From: Heyndrickxia shackletonii
Lineage (GTDB): Bacteria > Bacillota > Bacilli > Bacillales > Bacillaceae_C
NCBI RefSeq assembly: GCF_001420715.1
Contig: NZ_LJJC01000006.1
Location: forward strand, 260,548-324,547
Direction of reading: 5' to 3'
DNA: 64,000 bases
Positions 17,187 to 26,814 of the stretch are shown piece by piece. Each line of letters starts with the position of its first letter. Within the stretch, counting starts at the first letter, position 1. The notes below the pieces were generated by a model, which was given only the letters and a program-made list of their open reading frames with translations, had not been told where the DNA came from and did no database searches. A program made the position numbers and the translations under genes.

Positions 17187-18914
17187 CTAACGCACCTCCT
17201 TGCCCACTTGCGATTGGAAGATTTCTTGGTAGACCCTGCATGTTTTCATTAATTCCTCATGCTTGCCAATTCCCGCTATTTCCCCATTGTCTAAAACAAT
17301 AATTTTATCAGCATCCATAATGGACGTAATTCTTTGTGCGATTAAAAGACATGTTAAGCCTTTTGCATACTTTTTCAGTGATTCTTTAATTCTAGCTTCC
17401 GTCCCCACGTCAACAGCACTTGTACTATCATCTAAAATAAGGATTTCTGGGTTCTTCACCAACGCCCTTGCGATGGAAACACGTTGTTTTTGACCCCCGG
17501 AAAAATTCACTCCGCCCTGCCCTATACGGGTATAGTATCCTTCCGGTGAAGCTGATATAAAGTCATGTGCCCCTGCCATTGTCGCTGATTTTTCGATCTC
17601 TTCAATGGTCGCATCCTCTTTTCCCCAACGAATATTTTCCACCACTGTACCGGTAAATAGAGTTGTTTTTTGCGGGACAATCGCGATTTTCTCTCTTAAC
17701 TTTTTTGGATCAATATTACGAATGTCCTCACCGTCTACTTTTATACAGCCTGATGTGACTTCATAAAAGCGCGGGATCAGTCCAACAAGACTGCTTTTTC
17801 CCGAACCTGTTGATCCAATGATCCCTACTGTTTCTCCAGGTAGACATGTAAGATTAATATTTTTCAAAACAGGCTCTCCGGATGCTCCTTTATAGGAAAA
17901 ACAAACATTTTCGAAGTCAATTCTTCCTTTTATATTGGCGTCTCCCACTGCACCCTCTTTCCAAGTGACTTCGTTCTCTTCTGCAAATACTTCCCCTATA
18001 CGACCCGCGGAAGCACGAGCCCTTACAAACATATTAAAAACCATGGAAATCGTCATTAAGGAAAAAAGGATTTGCGTCATATAATTGATAAATGCAATTA
18101 CATGGCCGACTTGAATATTTCCTGATTCAACCCCATTTCCCCCTAACCAAAGCACCGCGATAATACCTAAATTAACGGTCAGCATAATTGCAGGGCTGAA
18201 AACGGACATTAACCTTATGGCAGACATTGATTTAGCCTGGAACTCCTCGTTAGCGACATTAAATTTCGTCATCTCATAATCAAACCGATTAAATGCCTTA
18301 ACAACCCGAACTCCGGATAAATATTCCCTCATTACCCCATTCACACGGTCAAGCGCTTTTTGTACTTTAATGAATAAAGGGAAGCCGAACTTCATGTTCA
18401 TCACGATTAAAATCGCCACCATTGGCACCACAACGGCTAGTACAACGGCTAAGTGAAGATTTAAGCGTGTAGCCATAATTAGACCGCCGACACACAGAAT
18501 TGGCGCCTTCGCAAATATTCTCATTAACCCGTTCATAAACGTCTGAACTTGTGTGACATCGTTCGTTAACCGGGTAATTAAGGACGCACGATCAAACTTA
18601 TCAATTTTCTCAAAGGTTAAACCCTGAATTTTTTTAAATAAGTCAGACCTAAGCTCCGCACCGAAGTTTTGCGATACCATGCTGGATACAATATTCCGAG
18701 TGGAGGCGGCTATCGCCCCGAAGGCTGTAATAAGAAGCATTAGCCCCCCTTTTTGCATAACATAATTCATGTCTTTATTAGCTACCCCAATATCCACTAT
18801 TTTGGACATAATGGTAGGCTGCATAAGGTCGCAAATCGCTTCAATGGCGACAAATATAACCCCTATTAAAAAAGGCAGCCAGTATTTTTTCGCGTATTTT
18901 TTTAAGAAGCTCAT
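17187..18914 (-). CDS. yfiB: YfiB-type ABC exporter half-transporter with a degenerate ATP site
   Basis: 575 residues: six membrane helices followed by an ATPase domain with Walker A GSTGSGKSS (367-375) and signature FSGGQ (471-475). Walker B ends ILILDD, so the catalytic Glu is replaced by Asp (D496), and the H-loop reads LIAQR with Gln at 527. These two changes mark the non-hydrolysing site of a heterodimer, the partner being YfiC directly downstream. The ATG at 18914 (MSFLKKYAKKYW, as in B. subtilis YfiB) is preferred to the one at 18935 because AGGATGG lies eight bases upstream. Confidence 0.92.
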   Translation of the reverse strand: MSFLKKYAKKYWLPFLIGVIFVAIEAICDLMQPTIMSKIVDIGVANKDMNYVMQKGGLMLLITAFGAIAASTRNIVSSMVSQNFGAELRSDLFKKIQGLTFEKIDKFDRASLITRLTNDVTQVQTFMNGLMRIFAKAPILCVGGLIMATRLNLHLAVVLAVVVPMVAILIVMNMKFGFPLFIKVQKALDRVNGVMREYLSGVRVVKAFNRFDYEMTKFNVANEEFQAKSMSAIRLMSVFSPAIMLTVNLGIIAVLWLGGNGVESGNIQVGHVIAFINYMTQILFSLMTISMVFNMFVRARASAGRIGEVFAEENEVTWKEGAVGDANIKGRIDFENVCFSYKGASGEPVLKNINLTCLPGETVGIIGSTGSGKSSLVGLIPRFYEVTSGCIKVDGEDIRNIDPKKLREKIAIVPQKTTLFTGTVVENIRWGKEDATIEEIEKSATMAGAHDFISASPEGYYTRIGQGGVNFSGGQKQRVSIARALVKNPEILILDDSTSAVDVGTEARIKESLKKYAKGLTCLLIAQRITSIMDADKIIVLDNGEIAGIGKHEELMKTCRVYQEIFQSQVGKEVR

Positions 18915-19072
18915 CCTAATTTCCATCCTTGACATTTATTTCGCAATGCGAATTTACTAATTCAAAGATACTATCCATATTCAAAATAGTCACTATTTTT
19001 TTCGCTTTCCTAAATATTTTCTAAAGGGTTTTATTCGGGTTGGCGCGAATACCTTTCGCAGAGGTGAAAAAA

Positions 19073-19654
19073 ATGAGTAATGTATTAGAACTTACGGAGA
19101 TTCCTGTCATTGAAACAGATAATTATTACCTCCGGGGATTGACATTGGAAGATGCAGCAAATATGTTTCCTTTCATGAGTGACCATGAAACCATGAAGTA
19201 TATTACTCCTCATCCAGTGAGAACCATTAAGGAATTGGAAGCGTCTATATTAAGGAACTTGGAGAATTTCAAACAAAAAAAGGAGATTCCCTGGTCTATT
19301 GTTCATAAGCAAAATAACCAAGTTGTAGGGATGTTTCGATTTCACAAATTACATACATGGCACCAAAAAGTGGAAATGGGTGTCGTCATCCATAAGGATT
19401 TTCAGAAAAAAGGAGTAATGACGGAAATTTTACCGGAAATACTGGAATTCGGATTTAACACCCTTGGATTAAATCGCATCGTTGGCGATATTTTTGCAGA
19501 TAATGAAGGTTCGAAAAGGTTAATGGAGAAGTTTGGTTTTCATAAAGATGGAGTTCTTCGTGAGACAGATTTTGATGGCGAAAGGTTTTATGATACCGTG
19601 GTTTATTCGATGTTGAAATCGGAATATAGGGTTGGATTAAGCGGGGGAAAATAA
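19073..19654 (+). CDS. GNAT-family N-acetyltransferase (RimJ/RimL branch)
   Basis: 193 residues forming one GNAT domain. The YYLRGLTLEDAANMFPFMSD opening is typical of RimL-like proteins, and the acetyl-CoA loop is seen around VIHKDFQKKGVMTEI, followed by GLNRIVGDIFADNEGSKRLM and the C-terminal FHKDGVLRE. Members acetylate ribosomal protein N-termini or other small amines; the substrate here is not known. GAGGTG lies seven bases before the ATG at 19073; the frame from 19040 has no site. It is convergent with the ABC gene ending at 19860, and the 181-bp repeat element fills the gap. Confidence 0.85.
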   Translation: MSNVLELTEIPVIETDNYYLRGLTLEDAANMFPFMSDHETMKYITPHPVRTIKELEASILRNLENFKQKKEIPWSIVHKQNNQVVGMFRFHKLHTWHQKVEMGVVIHKDFQKKGVMTEILPEILEFGFNTLGLNRIVGDIFADNEGSKRLMEKFGFHKDGVLRETDFDGERFYDTVVYSMLKSEYRVGLSGGK

Positions 19655-19669
19655 AAATTCATATCCTAA

Positions 19670-19850
19670 GCGGACAGAGAATCCGTTATTTTGATTAAAC
19701 GACCTTAATTTAAGGACTAAGCGGACACAGGATCCGTTATTCACGCAAAAGCACTAGGAAATCACTGCTTTTTTGCAAGATAACGGATCCTCTGTCCGCA
19801 AACATAGGAAATTAAGCCATTTTGTCACAAATAACGGAACTCGTGTCCGC
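19670..19850. repeat. 181-bp four-module palindromic element, copy A
   Basis: Two direct 20-mers, GCGGACAGAGAATCCGTTAT (19670) and GCGGACACAGGATCCGTTAT (19721), face two inverted ones, ATAACGGATCCTCTGTCCGC (19780) and ATAACGGAACTCGTGTCCGC (19831). Start-to-start offsets are 51, 59 and 51 bp. Copy B at 49228-49408 has the same geometry. It fills the gap between two convergent genes. Confidence 0.9.
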
Positions 19851-19859
19851 CAAGTTGTT

Positions 19860-21575
19860 TCATCTTTGGTATTGAACGCGATGCAGTCTCGCAAAGATAC
19901 CGTCTTTTTGCAGCAATTCATCATGCTTTCCTTCTTCTGCTATCCCGGTTTCATTTACAACAACAATTCGATCTGCATTACGAATCGTTGCTAAGCGGTG
20001 GGCAATAATTAAGGTTGTTCGGTCTTTCGCAAGCTCCGACAATGCATGTTGAATGATCATTTCTGTTTCTGTATCTAATGCAGAAGTCGCTTCATCCAAA
20101 ATTAAAATCGGCGGATTTTTAAGGAACATTCTCGCAATAGCGATCCTTTGTTTTTGTCCTCCGGAAAGCTTCAAGCCCCTTTCCCCAATTTGTGTTTCGT
20201 ATCCAAAAGGGAGTGAAGCAATAAAATCTTCAAGATGAGCCCGTTTAGCAGCTTCTTGTATTTCTTCCTCTGTCGCATGGAGATTCCCATATGCAATATT
20301 TTCCCGCAATGTTCCCGTAAAAAGAAAGACATCCTGTTGCACAATTCCAATTTGGGATCTTAGGGAGCTCTTGGTCATTTGCCGAATATCTATGCCATCG
20401 ATCGTAATACTTCCGCTATCCACATCATAAAACCTTGGAATCAAGGAGCAAATAGTGGTTTTACCCGCACCGGAAGGACCAACAAACGCTACTGTTTCTC
20501 CAGCTTTAATTTTTAAGTCAACATCTTCTAGCACTAACTTATGCTCGTCGTATCCGAAAGTAACATTCTTAAATTGGATGTCTCCTTTCAGGAAGGGAAC
20601 CTCTACCGCATCCTCTACATCCACAACATCTGGTGCTGTATCGATTAGTTCCGTAAATCTTTTGAAACCGGCCATCCCTTTCGGATAAAGCTCCATTAAC
20701 GCACTAATTTTATCAATCGGCTTAAACAACACATTGATATAAAGTACGAATCCAACAAGCTCACCGTTTGTAAGCTGATTATTAAAGCATAGCCAAGCAC
20801 CGTAAATCAGAACAGCCAGGGTAATAAAACGGGTCATCATATAAATTCCTGAATTACTAAAGGACATGACCTTGTATCCGCCAAGCTTTGCAGATCTGAA
20901 TTTTCGATTATTCGTTCTGAATCTATTAATCTCATATTCTTCATTTGTAAAGGATTGAACTACCCTTACACCGGAGACACTATCCTCTACACGGGCATTT
21001 ACATCTGCAATATCACTATACATCTGTTTCCATGCTCGATTCATTTTTAAATTACAAACAATAATTAACCAAATTAAAAATGGAACGATCACTATGGTAA
21101 GAAGGGCTAATTTTATATTAACCGTAAACATAATTAGGAATGCTCCGAAAAATGTCATCACTGCAATGAATAAATCTTCCGGTCCATGATGGGCAAGCTC
21201 CCCAATATCAAATAAATCATTCGTGATGCGACTCATAACATGGCCTGTTTTCGTATTGTCAAAAAAACGAAACGATTGCTTTTGCACATGCTGGAACAGT
21301 TGCTGGCGCATATCCGTTTCAATATTAATCCCAAGTTTATGTCCCCAATAGTTTACAATGTATTGCAAAAATGTACTTATCAAATAAAGACATAATAATC
21401 CAATGCTGACTGACACGATAGAGGACCAGTTTTTGGTTGGCAATAACGAATCAATAAACCACTGAACTGCAAGCGGAAAAGCTAATTCTAAAATGGCAAC
21501 TACAACCGCACTGCTAAAGTCCATCATAAATAGCCTTTTATGTGGAACATAGTAAGAAAAAAAACGTCGAATCAT
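19860..21575 (-). CDS. ABC exporter half-transporter (homodimer type)
   Basis: 571 residues: six membrane helices (to about 310) and an ATPase domain with Walker A GPSGAGKTT, signature LSGGQKQR, Walker B ILILDEATSALD and H-loop IIAHRLA, all canonical, so it can work as a homodimer. It resembles B. subtilis YgaD and generic MsbA/BmrA-like exporters; the cargo is unknown. The start is the ATG at 21575 with AAGGAG upstream; the open frame continues to 21812 but that part has no ribosome binding site and no family similarity. No terminator of its own is seen other than the palindromic element at 19670-19850. Confidence 0.9.
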   Translation of the reverse strand: MIRRFFSYYVPHKRLFMMDFSSAVVVAILELAFPLAVQWFIDSLLPTKNWSSIVSVSIGLLCLYLISTFLQYIVNYWGHKLGINIETDMRQQLFQHVQKQSFRFFDNTKTGHVMSRITNDLFDIGELAHHGPEDLFIAVMTFFGAFLIMFTVNIKLALLTIVIVPFLIWLIIVCNLKMNRAWKQMYSDIADVNARVEDSVSGVRVVQSFTNEEYEINRFRTNNRKFRSAKLGGYKVMSFSNSGIYMMTRFITLAVLIYGAWLCFNNQLTNGELVGFVLYINVLFKPIDKISALMELYPKGMAGFKRFTELIDTAPDVVDVEDAVEVPFLKGDIQFKNVTFGYDEHKLVLEDVDLKIKAGETVAFVGPSGAGKTTICSLIPRFYDVDSGSITIDGIDIRQMTKSSLRSQIGIVQQDVFLFTGTLRENIAYGNLHATEEEIQEAAKRAHLEDFIASLPFGYETQIGERGLKLSGGQKQRIAIARMFLKNPPILILDEATSALDTETEMIIQHALSELAKDRTTLIIAHRLATIRNADRIVVVNETGIAEEGKHDELLQKDGIFARLHRVQYQR

Positions 21576-21991
21576 AAAAAACTCCTTATCTGAAGGCTCT
21601 TTTCTTGAACTTTGTTGCTTTTGAATACGAAATAAAAAGCTTATTTGGGTTAAAAGTGAATAACCCCCTAGAATTATAGTCCATGACGAAAAGCAATACT
21701 TATCGCGAAAACAACCTACCTGAAAATATAATTGGATTATATGGTGAATGGATATTTTTATCAAGCGAATTGTTACATTATTTAGAAAAAACGAGGGGAT
21801 TGCAGCCGTCAATTTCTACCTATTCCTACCACGCATTTTCAATTGGAATTATCCATTACCATTGATGAGAAGCAATGCTTTCCCCTTTTCAAATACATAT
21901 ACCATAAAACAGGAAATAACTTTTGGTTTACTTCAACTATCATTAATTTTATACTCGGATAGTATGAAGAAAGTATAAAGAAGGGATTACA
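21576..21991. other. Divergent intergenic region of about 415 bp, no gene supported
   Basis: It separates the ABC exporter gene (minus) from a membrane protein gene (plus), so it carries two promoters. Short frames on both strands have no ribosome binding site and no recognisable motif. I see no RNA element. Confidence 0.6.
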
Positions 21992-23035
21992 ATGCTGTCA
22001 CGTGTTCTTAAACAACAAGTACCAACCTCTGCAGGCGCTATTGTAATGGCAACCGGTATATTACTCTTAGGTGCTATGCAAAAGGTTGTTTTTCAGCATA
22101 AAGAATTAGCAATTATTTCTACTACACTAGTACTCTTATTATTATTTATTGTATATATAGCTTTCGTGCGCGATATGATTCTTGGTGTCATGTGGGAACG
22201 TCATTTTTGTGATCCAATATCAAGTTTCGGAGTTGGAACCTGGATTGCGGCAACATCCGTCTCCATATTGGTGATCATGAACTTTGCGCTATTCTTAAGA
22301 CCAATTGCACTCATTCTATTTCTTTTGAACTGTATACTGACAATTAGTTATATAGCAATCATTGTTCGTAATTATATACTTTTATTTAAATCAAATGGGT
22401 CACGGCTTCGAAAAAAAGTCCATGGAATCCTGTTATTGGCATCTGTTGCCATCCAATCCATTATTGCAGCCGGCCAATCAGTATTTGGAAAACCTTTTGT
22501 TGCCGTATTTGGAACATGGCTATGGTGGACTGGATGTCTTTTATATGGTCTGGGTTTTGTTCTAATCCTAAATCGATATATTCGTTCTGAAGATAGAAAT
22601 CTTGCGCAAAATTGGAAGAATACAAATTGCATCATCCATGGAGCCATGTCAATCAGCGGTTTAGTTGGTGCAACAATGGATGTGGTTTCACCTGCTATAC
22701 TTGTTATGGTGTGGATTTGGGTTATGATAGCATTTTGTATTGTGGAAGGTATCGAAATAGCGAGATCCATGCAAAGAATTAAAAGATATGGCTGGAAAGA
22801 GGGCATGTGGATTTATGATACCAGTCAATGGGCAAGAAACTTTACGTTTGGAATGCTTCTAGCCTTTTCTATGCATTTACCCAAACAAGGCATCTTAACG
22901 CATTTTGTGAATACGAAAAGTTTTGTTCTTTCAATAGGCCCATATATAGTGGTAATTCTGTTTGTAGTGGAGGTTCTTATTGCTCTAACTGGAAGAACTA
23001 CCGCCTCTAAAATTCCAGAATCCGTCAATATGTAA
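21992..23035 (+). CDS. Polytopic membrane protein, TDT/SLAC1-like by topology
   Basis: 347 residues with about ten hydrophobic segments and very little soluble sequence. The opening PTSAGAIVMATGILLLGAMQ and even spacing of helices recall the tellurite-resistance/dicarboxylate transporter (TDT, SLAC1) fold, but I see no signature that proves it. Gly- and Pro-containing helices and a cytoplasmic loop with RSEDRNLAQNW lie in the middle. The ATG at 21992 follows GAAGGGA. It is monocistronic, with a terminator 6 bases after the stop. Transport of a small anion is a guess only. Confidence 0.7.
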   Translation: MLSRVLKQQVPTSAGAIVMATGILLLGAMQKVVFQHKELAIISTTLVLLLLFIVYIAFVRDMILGVMWERHFCDPISSFGVGTWIAATSVSILVIMNFALFLRPIALILFLLNCILTISYIAIIVRNYILLFKSNGSRLRKKVHGILLLASVAIQSIIAAGQSVFGKPFVAVFGTWLWWTGCLLYGLGFVLILNRYIRSEDRNLAQNWKNTNCIIHGAMSISGLVGATMDVVSPAILVMVWIWVMIAFCIVEGIEIARSMQRIKRYGWKEGMWIYDTSQWARNFTFGMLLAFSMHLPKQGILTHFVNTKSFVLSIGPYIVVILFVVEVLIALTGRTTASKIPESVNM

Positions 23036-23040
23036 TCCAA

Positions 23041-23064
23041 AAGCACCCATATCGGGTGTTTTTT
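23041..23064 (+). terminator. Terminator of the membrane protein gene
   Basis: GCACCC / GGGTGT with a five-base loop, then six T. Confidence 0.85.
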
Positions 23065-23181
23065 AATGCTATAATAATCCATTTTTACTATAGGTAGAAA
23101 GCGGTAAGAGGTATAAAATATGTACATAAGCTTATACTAAGCTTATCTATGCGATTTACTTTTGCGAGAGTAGGGATACAA

Positions 23182-23583
23182 ATGTTGGCAGACCTTGGGC
23201 TATTAATTATCCGGCTTGTAATTGGCCTTACCTTTATCGGACATGGCGCCCAAAAATTATTTGGATGGTTTGGCGGTCCAGGTGCAAGTAATTTTGGAGA
23301 ATGGCTTGAATCCATTGGAATACGCCCAGGCGGTAAAATATGGGCAATTTGTGCGGGATTATTTGAATTGGTTGGAGGACTGCTTTTCGCAGCAGGTGTT
23401 TTTACTCCAATCGGAGCCGGTTTAATCGTCATTATTATGATTGATGCTATTTTTTCTGTACATATTAAAAATGGATATTGGGTTGAGAAAAATGGATTTG
23501 AATATTGTTTTGTATTGATAGCAGTAACAATCGGTGTAGCAATGATCGGTCCAGGAAAGTACGTACTTTTTTATCAACCTTAA
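23182..23583 (+). CDS. DoxX-family membrane protein
   Basis: 133 residues with four membrane helices. It begins MLADLGLLIIRLVIGLTFIG, with the family hallmark HGAQKLFGWFGGPG after helix 1 and a second conserved block GLFELVGGLLFAAGVFTPIGA. DoxX-like proteins are small membrane subunits linked to redox stress and thiosulfate or quinone chemistry; the exact role of the Bacillus members (YfiD-like) is not settled. The ATG at 23182 is chosen because GGGA lies before it and family members start here; the frame from 23149 has no site. It has its own terminator. Confidence 0.85.
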   Translation: MLADLGLLIIRLVIGLTFIGHGAQKLFGWFGGPGASNFGEWLESIGIRPGGKIWAICAGLFELVGGLLFAAGVFTPIGAGLIVIIMIDAIFSVHIKNGYWVEKNGFEYCFVLIAVTIGVAMIGPGKYVLFYQP

Positions 23584-23589
23584 TTCCTC

Positions 23590-23640
23590 AAACCCAAACG
23601 TTAATGATCGTTTGATCTTTAACTTGGGTTTTTTTATTTT
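23590..23640 (+). terminator. Terminator of the doxX-like gene
   Basis: AACCCAA(ACG)TTAA / TTAACTTGGGTT stem followed by a seven-T run. Confidence 0.87.
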
Positions 23641-23813
23641 AGTAAATTGCTTATTTATTTTCTTCCCAGATAAAATTCCATAAACATCCCCAGTTGTTTA
23701 AAGTGTATAGATTGAAATTCAATACGTAAACGATTGATTGGAAAATAAAACGGACATTTGTCATCATTAAATTTTGTGTAAAAAAAATTATCAGCATCCT
23801 TCATTCTATTTTA

Positions 23814-23844
23814 GAGTAAGCATATATAGCTTGCTCCTTTTTTT
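23814..23844 (+). terminator. Terminator-like hairpin in the leader of the MATE gene
   Basis: GAGTAAGC / GCTTGCTC (one G-T) with a seven-base loop, followed by C and a T-run. It lies about 110 bases upstream of the MATE start and well after the previous gene's own terminator, so it may be an attenuator or the end of a small RNA. The rest of 23641-23955 shows no known riboswitch pattern. Confidence 0.6.
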
Positions 23845-23955
23845 ATGGAGAACTATTAACAAAATAATTCATGTCGTGAAGGAATTTCTAATTTCTTTCT
23901 CATTCGCATAGGTTTACAATGGAATTTGTATTATTTTTATGAAGGGGATATTTTC

Positions 23956-25311
23956 GTGGACACAAATACAAATAAATATCAGGAGCAAACGCTTTTTAAT
24001 ATATCATGGCCGCTTTTTATCGAGCTGGCTCTGCATATGGGAATGGGGATTATTGCAACTCTTATGCTCAGTCATTATTCTGATGATGCAGCTGCAGGAG
24101 TTGGCGTCGCCAATCAATTGTTAAACATGTTTATTTTAATTTTCAATGTCACCTCTGTTGGTGCAACTATTTTAATTGGTCAGAAGCTTGGTGCCGGCCA
24201 ATTTAAACATGCAAGGCAGCTTGCCCGTTCGGCTTTCGGATTAAACTTTTGGTTTGGGGTCGGAATAGCCCTTTTCATTGCTTTATTCGGAAAATATCTT
24301 CTAGGCATGTTTGACATTCATGGAGATGTATTTCGTTACGGCCTTACCTATGTTCATATATGCGGAATATCTCTATTTCTAGAGTCCATTGCACTCGCCT
24401 TAAGTGCTGTCCTGCGCAGCCACGGATATACAAAGGAGTCAATGGTTGTAACCATTATTATGGATATTATTAGTGTCGGAGGAAATGTGATTGCCATTTC
24501 CGGCATCTTCGGTTTGCCGATTACAGGGGTAACAGGAGTATCATGGGCAATGGTTGTTGCTCGTGTATTCAGCGTCTCGGCACTATTGCTGTTAGTCTAT
24601 CATAGACTTTCATTGAAATTAAAAATAAGCGATATATTTAAACTAAAAAGAGACGATATTCGCGGACTATTGTCCATCGGAATACCGTCAGCCGGCGAAA
24701 ACCTGTCCTATCAATTTTCACAGCTTATCATTACAGGTTTTATAGCAACGATCGGCGTTTCCGCCTTAGCAGCAAGAGTCTATATTTTAAATATAAATAT
24801 GATTTGTTATTTGTTTACGCTTGCTATTGCACAAGGAACACAGTTGCTTGTCGCGCGTTATATTGGCGGCAAACAGTATGACCGAGCACTACATCGCGGC
24901 ATTCGAACACTTAAAATATCGATGTGTGCTTCCTTTATTACATCGTTAATCATTGCTTTAGTCGGCTCCCCTATTTTAAAAATATTCACCAATGATCCTA
25001 GTATTATAGCAATCGGGTTGCCTGTGCTTTGGGCCATCGTATTTATCGAACCCGGTAGAGCAATGAATATAGTTTTAATGAGTTCCCTAAAATCTGCAGG
25101 AGATGTCCGTTTCCCTGTCATCATCGGAATTATTTCGATGTGGGGAGTTGCCGTATCCCTCAGCTATTTACTTGGTGTTCATTTTGAGCTTGGCTTATTA
25201 GGTGTATGGATAGCCCAAGGTGCGGATGAATGGCTGCGCGGCTGTTTCGCACTTAAACGCTGGACGACAAAGCCTTGGGAACGATTAGGAAAAGTAAGAA
25301 TCAGTGCGTAG
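23956..25311 (+). CDS. MATE-family multidrug/Na+ efflux transporter
   Basis: 451 residues with twelve hydrophobic segments in two similar halves, as in the NorM/DinF superfamily. Family features include the PLFIELALHMGMGIIATLMLS first helix and conserved Gly/Pro-rich helix 2 and 8 segments (NVTSVGATILIGQKLGAG; ALAARVYILNINMICYLF). Such proteins export cationic drugs or metabolites in exchange for Na+ or H+. The GTG at 23956 is chosen because GAAGGGG lies about nine bases upstream; the open frame from 23926 contains that site. The gene has a dedicated terminator and a possible attenuator in its leader. Confidence 0.9.
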   Translation: MDTNTNKYQEQTLFNISWPLFIELALHMGMGIIATLMLSHYSDDAAAGVGVANQLLNMFILIFNVTSVGATILIGQKLGAGQFKHARQLARSAFGLNFWFGVGIALFIALFGKYLLGMFDIHGDVFRYGLTYVHICGISLFLESIALALSAVLRSHGYTKESMVVTIIMDIISVGGNVIAISGIFGLPITGVTGVSWAMVVARVFSVSALLLLVYHRLSLKLKISDIFKLKRDDIRGLLSIGIPSAGENLSYQFSQLIITGFIATIGVSALAARVYILNINMICYLFTLAIAQGTQLLVARYIGGKQYDRALHRGIRTLKISMCASFITSLIIALVGSPILKIFTNDPSIIAIGLPVLWAIVFIEPGRAMNIVLMSSLKSAGDVRFPVIIGIISMWGVAVSLSYLLGVHFELGLLGVWIAQGADEWLRGCFALKRWTTKPWERLGKVRISA

Positions 25312-25321
25312 GATTTTCTTA

Positions 25322-25357
25322 GACTCCCATTCTTAAAACGTGTGGGAGTCTTTTTTT
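25322..25357 (+). terminator. Terminator of the MATE gene
   Basis: GACTCCCA / TGGGAGTC stem followed by seven T. Confidence 0.9.
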
Positions 25358-25393
25358 AATGGTATGATAAATATAAAAAAGGAGTTGGAATTC

Positions 25394-26626
25394 ATGAAAA
25401 ATGAAATCATTGAAAGATTTACTTCTTATGTCAAGGTGGATACTCAATCAAATGAGGAAAGCAACACATGTCCTTCTACACCTGGTCAGATGACACTTCT
25501 CAACATGCTCGTAGAGGAATTAAAGTCTATCGGAATGGAAGAAGTAACAATCGATGAAAATGGATATGTTATGGCCAGCCTTCCTTCCAACACAGATAAG
25601 GATGTACCAACTATTGGATTTTTAGCTCACGTTGATACAGCTACTGATTTTACAGGCAAAAACGTAAAACCGCAAATCGTAGAGAACTATGATGGAAGCG
25701 ATATTGTATTGAATGATGCCTTACATATTGTATTATCACCAAAGGATTTCCCAAGCCTTGAGCAATATAAAGGACATACCTTAGTAACTACAGACGGTAC
25801 CACTCTTCTTGGGGCTGATAACAAAGCCGGTGTTACAGAAATCATGACAGCAATGGCATATTTAATCAAACATCCGGAAATTAAGCATGGAAAAGTAAGA
25901 GTTGCCTTCACTCCTGATGAGGAAATCGGCAGAGGCCCTCATAAATTTGATGTTTCTGCGTTTAATGCAAAATTCGCTTATACAGTAGATGGCGGACCGC
26001 TTGGCGAATTAGAATACGAAAGCTTTAACGCTGCCGGCGCAAAAATCACTATAAAAGGAAACAATATTCATCCAGGCTCAGCAAAAGGCAAAATGATTAA
26101 TTCTTTGAAAATTGCGATGGAATTACAAGGGAAACTTCCAGCTGAGGAAGCTCCTGAATATACAGATGGCTATGATGGCTTCTACCATCTTCTCTCCATG
26201 AATGGGGATGTTGAGCTTACAAAGCTTGCCTATATCATCAGAGATCATGACAGAGAAAAATTTAATGCCAAAAAGGTTAATCTTGAAAAAATCGTTCATG
26301 AATTACAAGACAAATATGGCAAAGACAACATAATTCTAGAAATGAACGATCAATATTACAACATGAAGGAAAAAATCGAGCCCGTTAAAGAAATTGTCGA
26401 TATCGCATATCAAGCAATGAAAAACTTAGACATTGAACCAATCATCGCCCCAATTCGCGGCGGTACAGACGGTTCTCAGCTTTCTTACATGGGACTGCCG
26501 ACTCCAAACATCTTTACAGGCGGAGAAAACTTCCATGGTAAATACGAATACATTTCCGTGGATAATATGATCAAGGCAACAAATGTTGTGATTGAAATTG
26601 TAAAATTGTTTGAGGAAAGAGCTTAA
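25394..26626 (+). CDS. pepT: Peptidase T (tripeptide aminopeptidase)
   Basis: 410 residues, the standard length for M20B peptidase T. Zinc ligands and catalytic residues are seen as H79 and D81 (FLAHVDT), D142 (LLGADNKAG), E176/E177 (TPDEEIG), D199 (TVDGG) and the C-terminal [12 protein letters not shown] with its histidine ligand. It removes the N-terminal residue from tripeptides in the cytoplasm. AAGGAG lies nine bases before the ATG at 25394. It is monocistronic with a strong terminator; the B. subtilis gene is also single. Confidence 0.96.
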   Translation: MKNEIIERFTSYVKVDTQSNEESNTCPSTPGQMTLLNMLVEELKSIGMEEVTIDENGYVMASLPSNTDKDVPTIGFLAHVDTATDFTGKNVKPQIVENYDGSDIVLNDALHIVLSPKDFPSLEQYKGHTLVTTDGTTLLGADNKAGVTEIMTAMAYLIKHPEIKHGKVRVAFTPDEEIGRGPHKFDVSAFNAKFAYTVDGGPLGELEYESFNAAGAKITIKGNNIHPGSAKGKMINSLKIAMELQGKLPAEEAPEYTDGYDGFYHLLSMNGDVELTKLAYIIRDHDREKFNAKKVNLEKIVHELQDKYGKDNIILEMNDQYYNMKEKIEPVKEIVDIAYQAMKNLDIEPIIAPIRGGTDGSQLSYMGLPTPNIFTGGENFHGKYEYISVDNMIKATNVVIEIVKLFEERA

Positions 26627-26640
26627 TACGGTGGAAAATG

Positions 26641-26673
26641 AACGAATCCGAGATTTTCGGGTTCGTTTTTTTT
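26641..26673 (+). terminator. Terminator of pepT
   Basis: AACGAATCCGA / TTCGGGTTCGTT stem (G-T pairs) followed by eight T. Confidence 0.88.
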
Positions 26674-26739
26674 GGTTCTTTTGAATTTGTCGGTGGTTCT
26701 CTCCACAAAACACCTTACATTTTCGTCATCACAATTTAA

Positions 26740-26794
26740 TTCAGGCAAATTAGAAAATAATTCAGGCATTTCACACAAAAATTCAGGCAAAACA
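26740..26794. repeat. Tandem repeat, three units with 21-bp period
   Basis: The core AATTCAGGCAAA recurs with TTCAGG at 26740, 26761 and 26782, exactly 21 bp apart. It lies between the pepT terminator and the padR promoter. Confidence 0.8.
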
Positions 26795-26814
26795 AATAAA
26801 ATCAAAAAATTACT

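Noticed and set aside
21576-21812. N-terminal extension of the ABC exporter frame
   Set aside because: It has no similarity to exporters, and AAGGAG is placed before the ATG at 21575.
22372-22806. 144-codon minus-strand frame
   Set aside because: It is antisense to the polytopic membrane protein gene, whose hydrophobic pattern and ribosome binding site are convincing.
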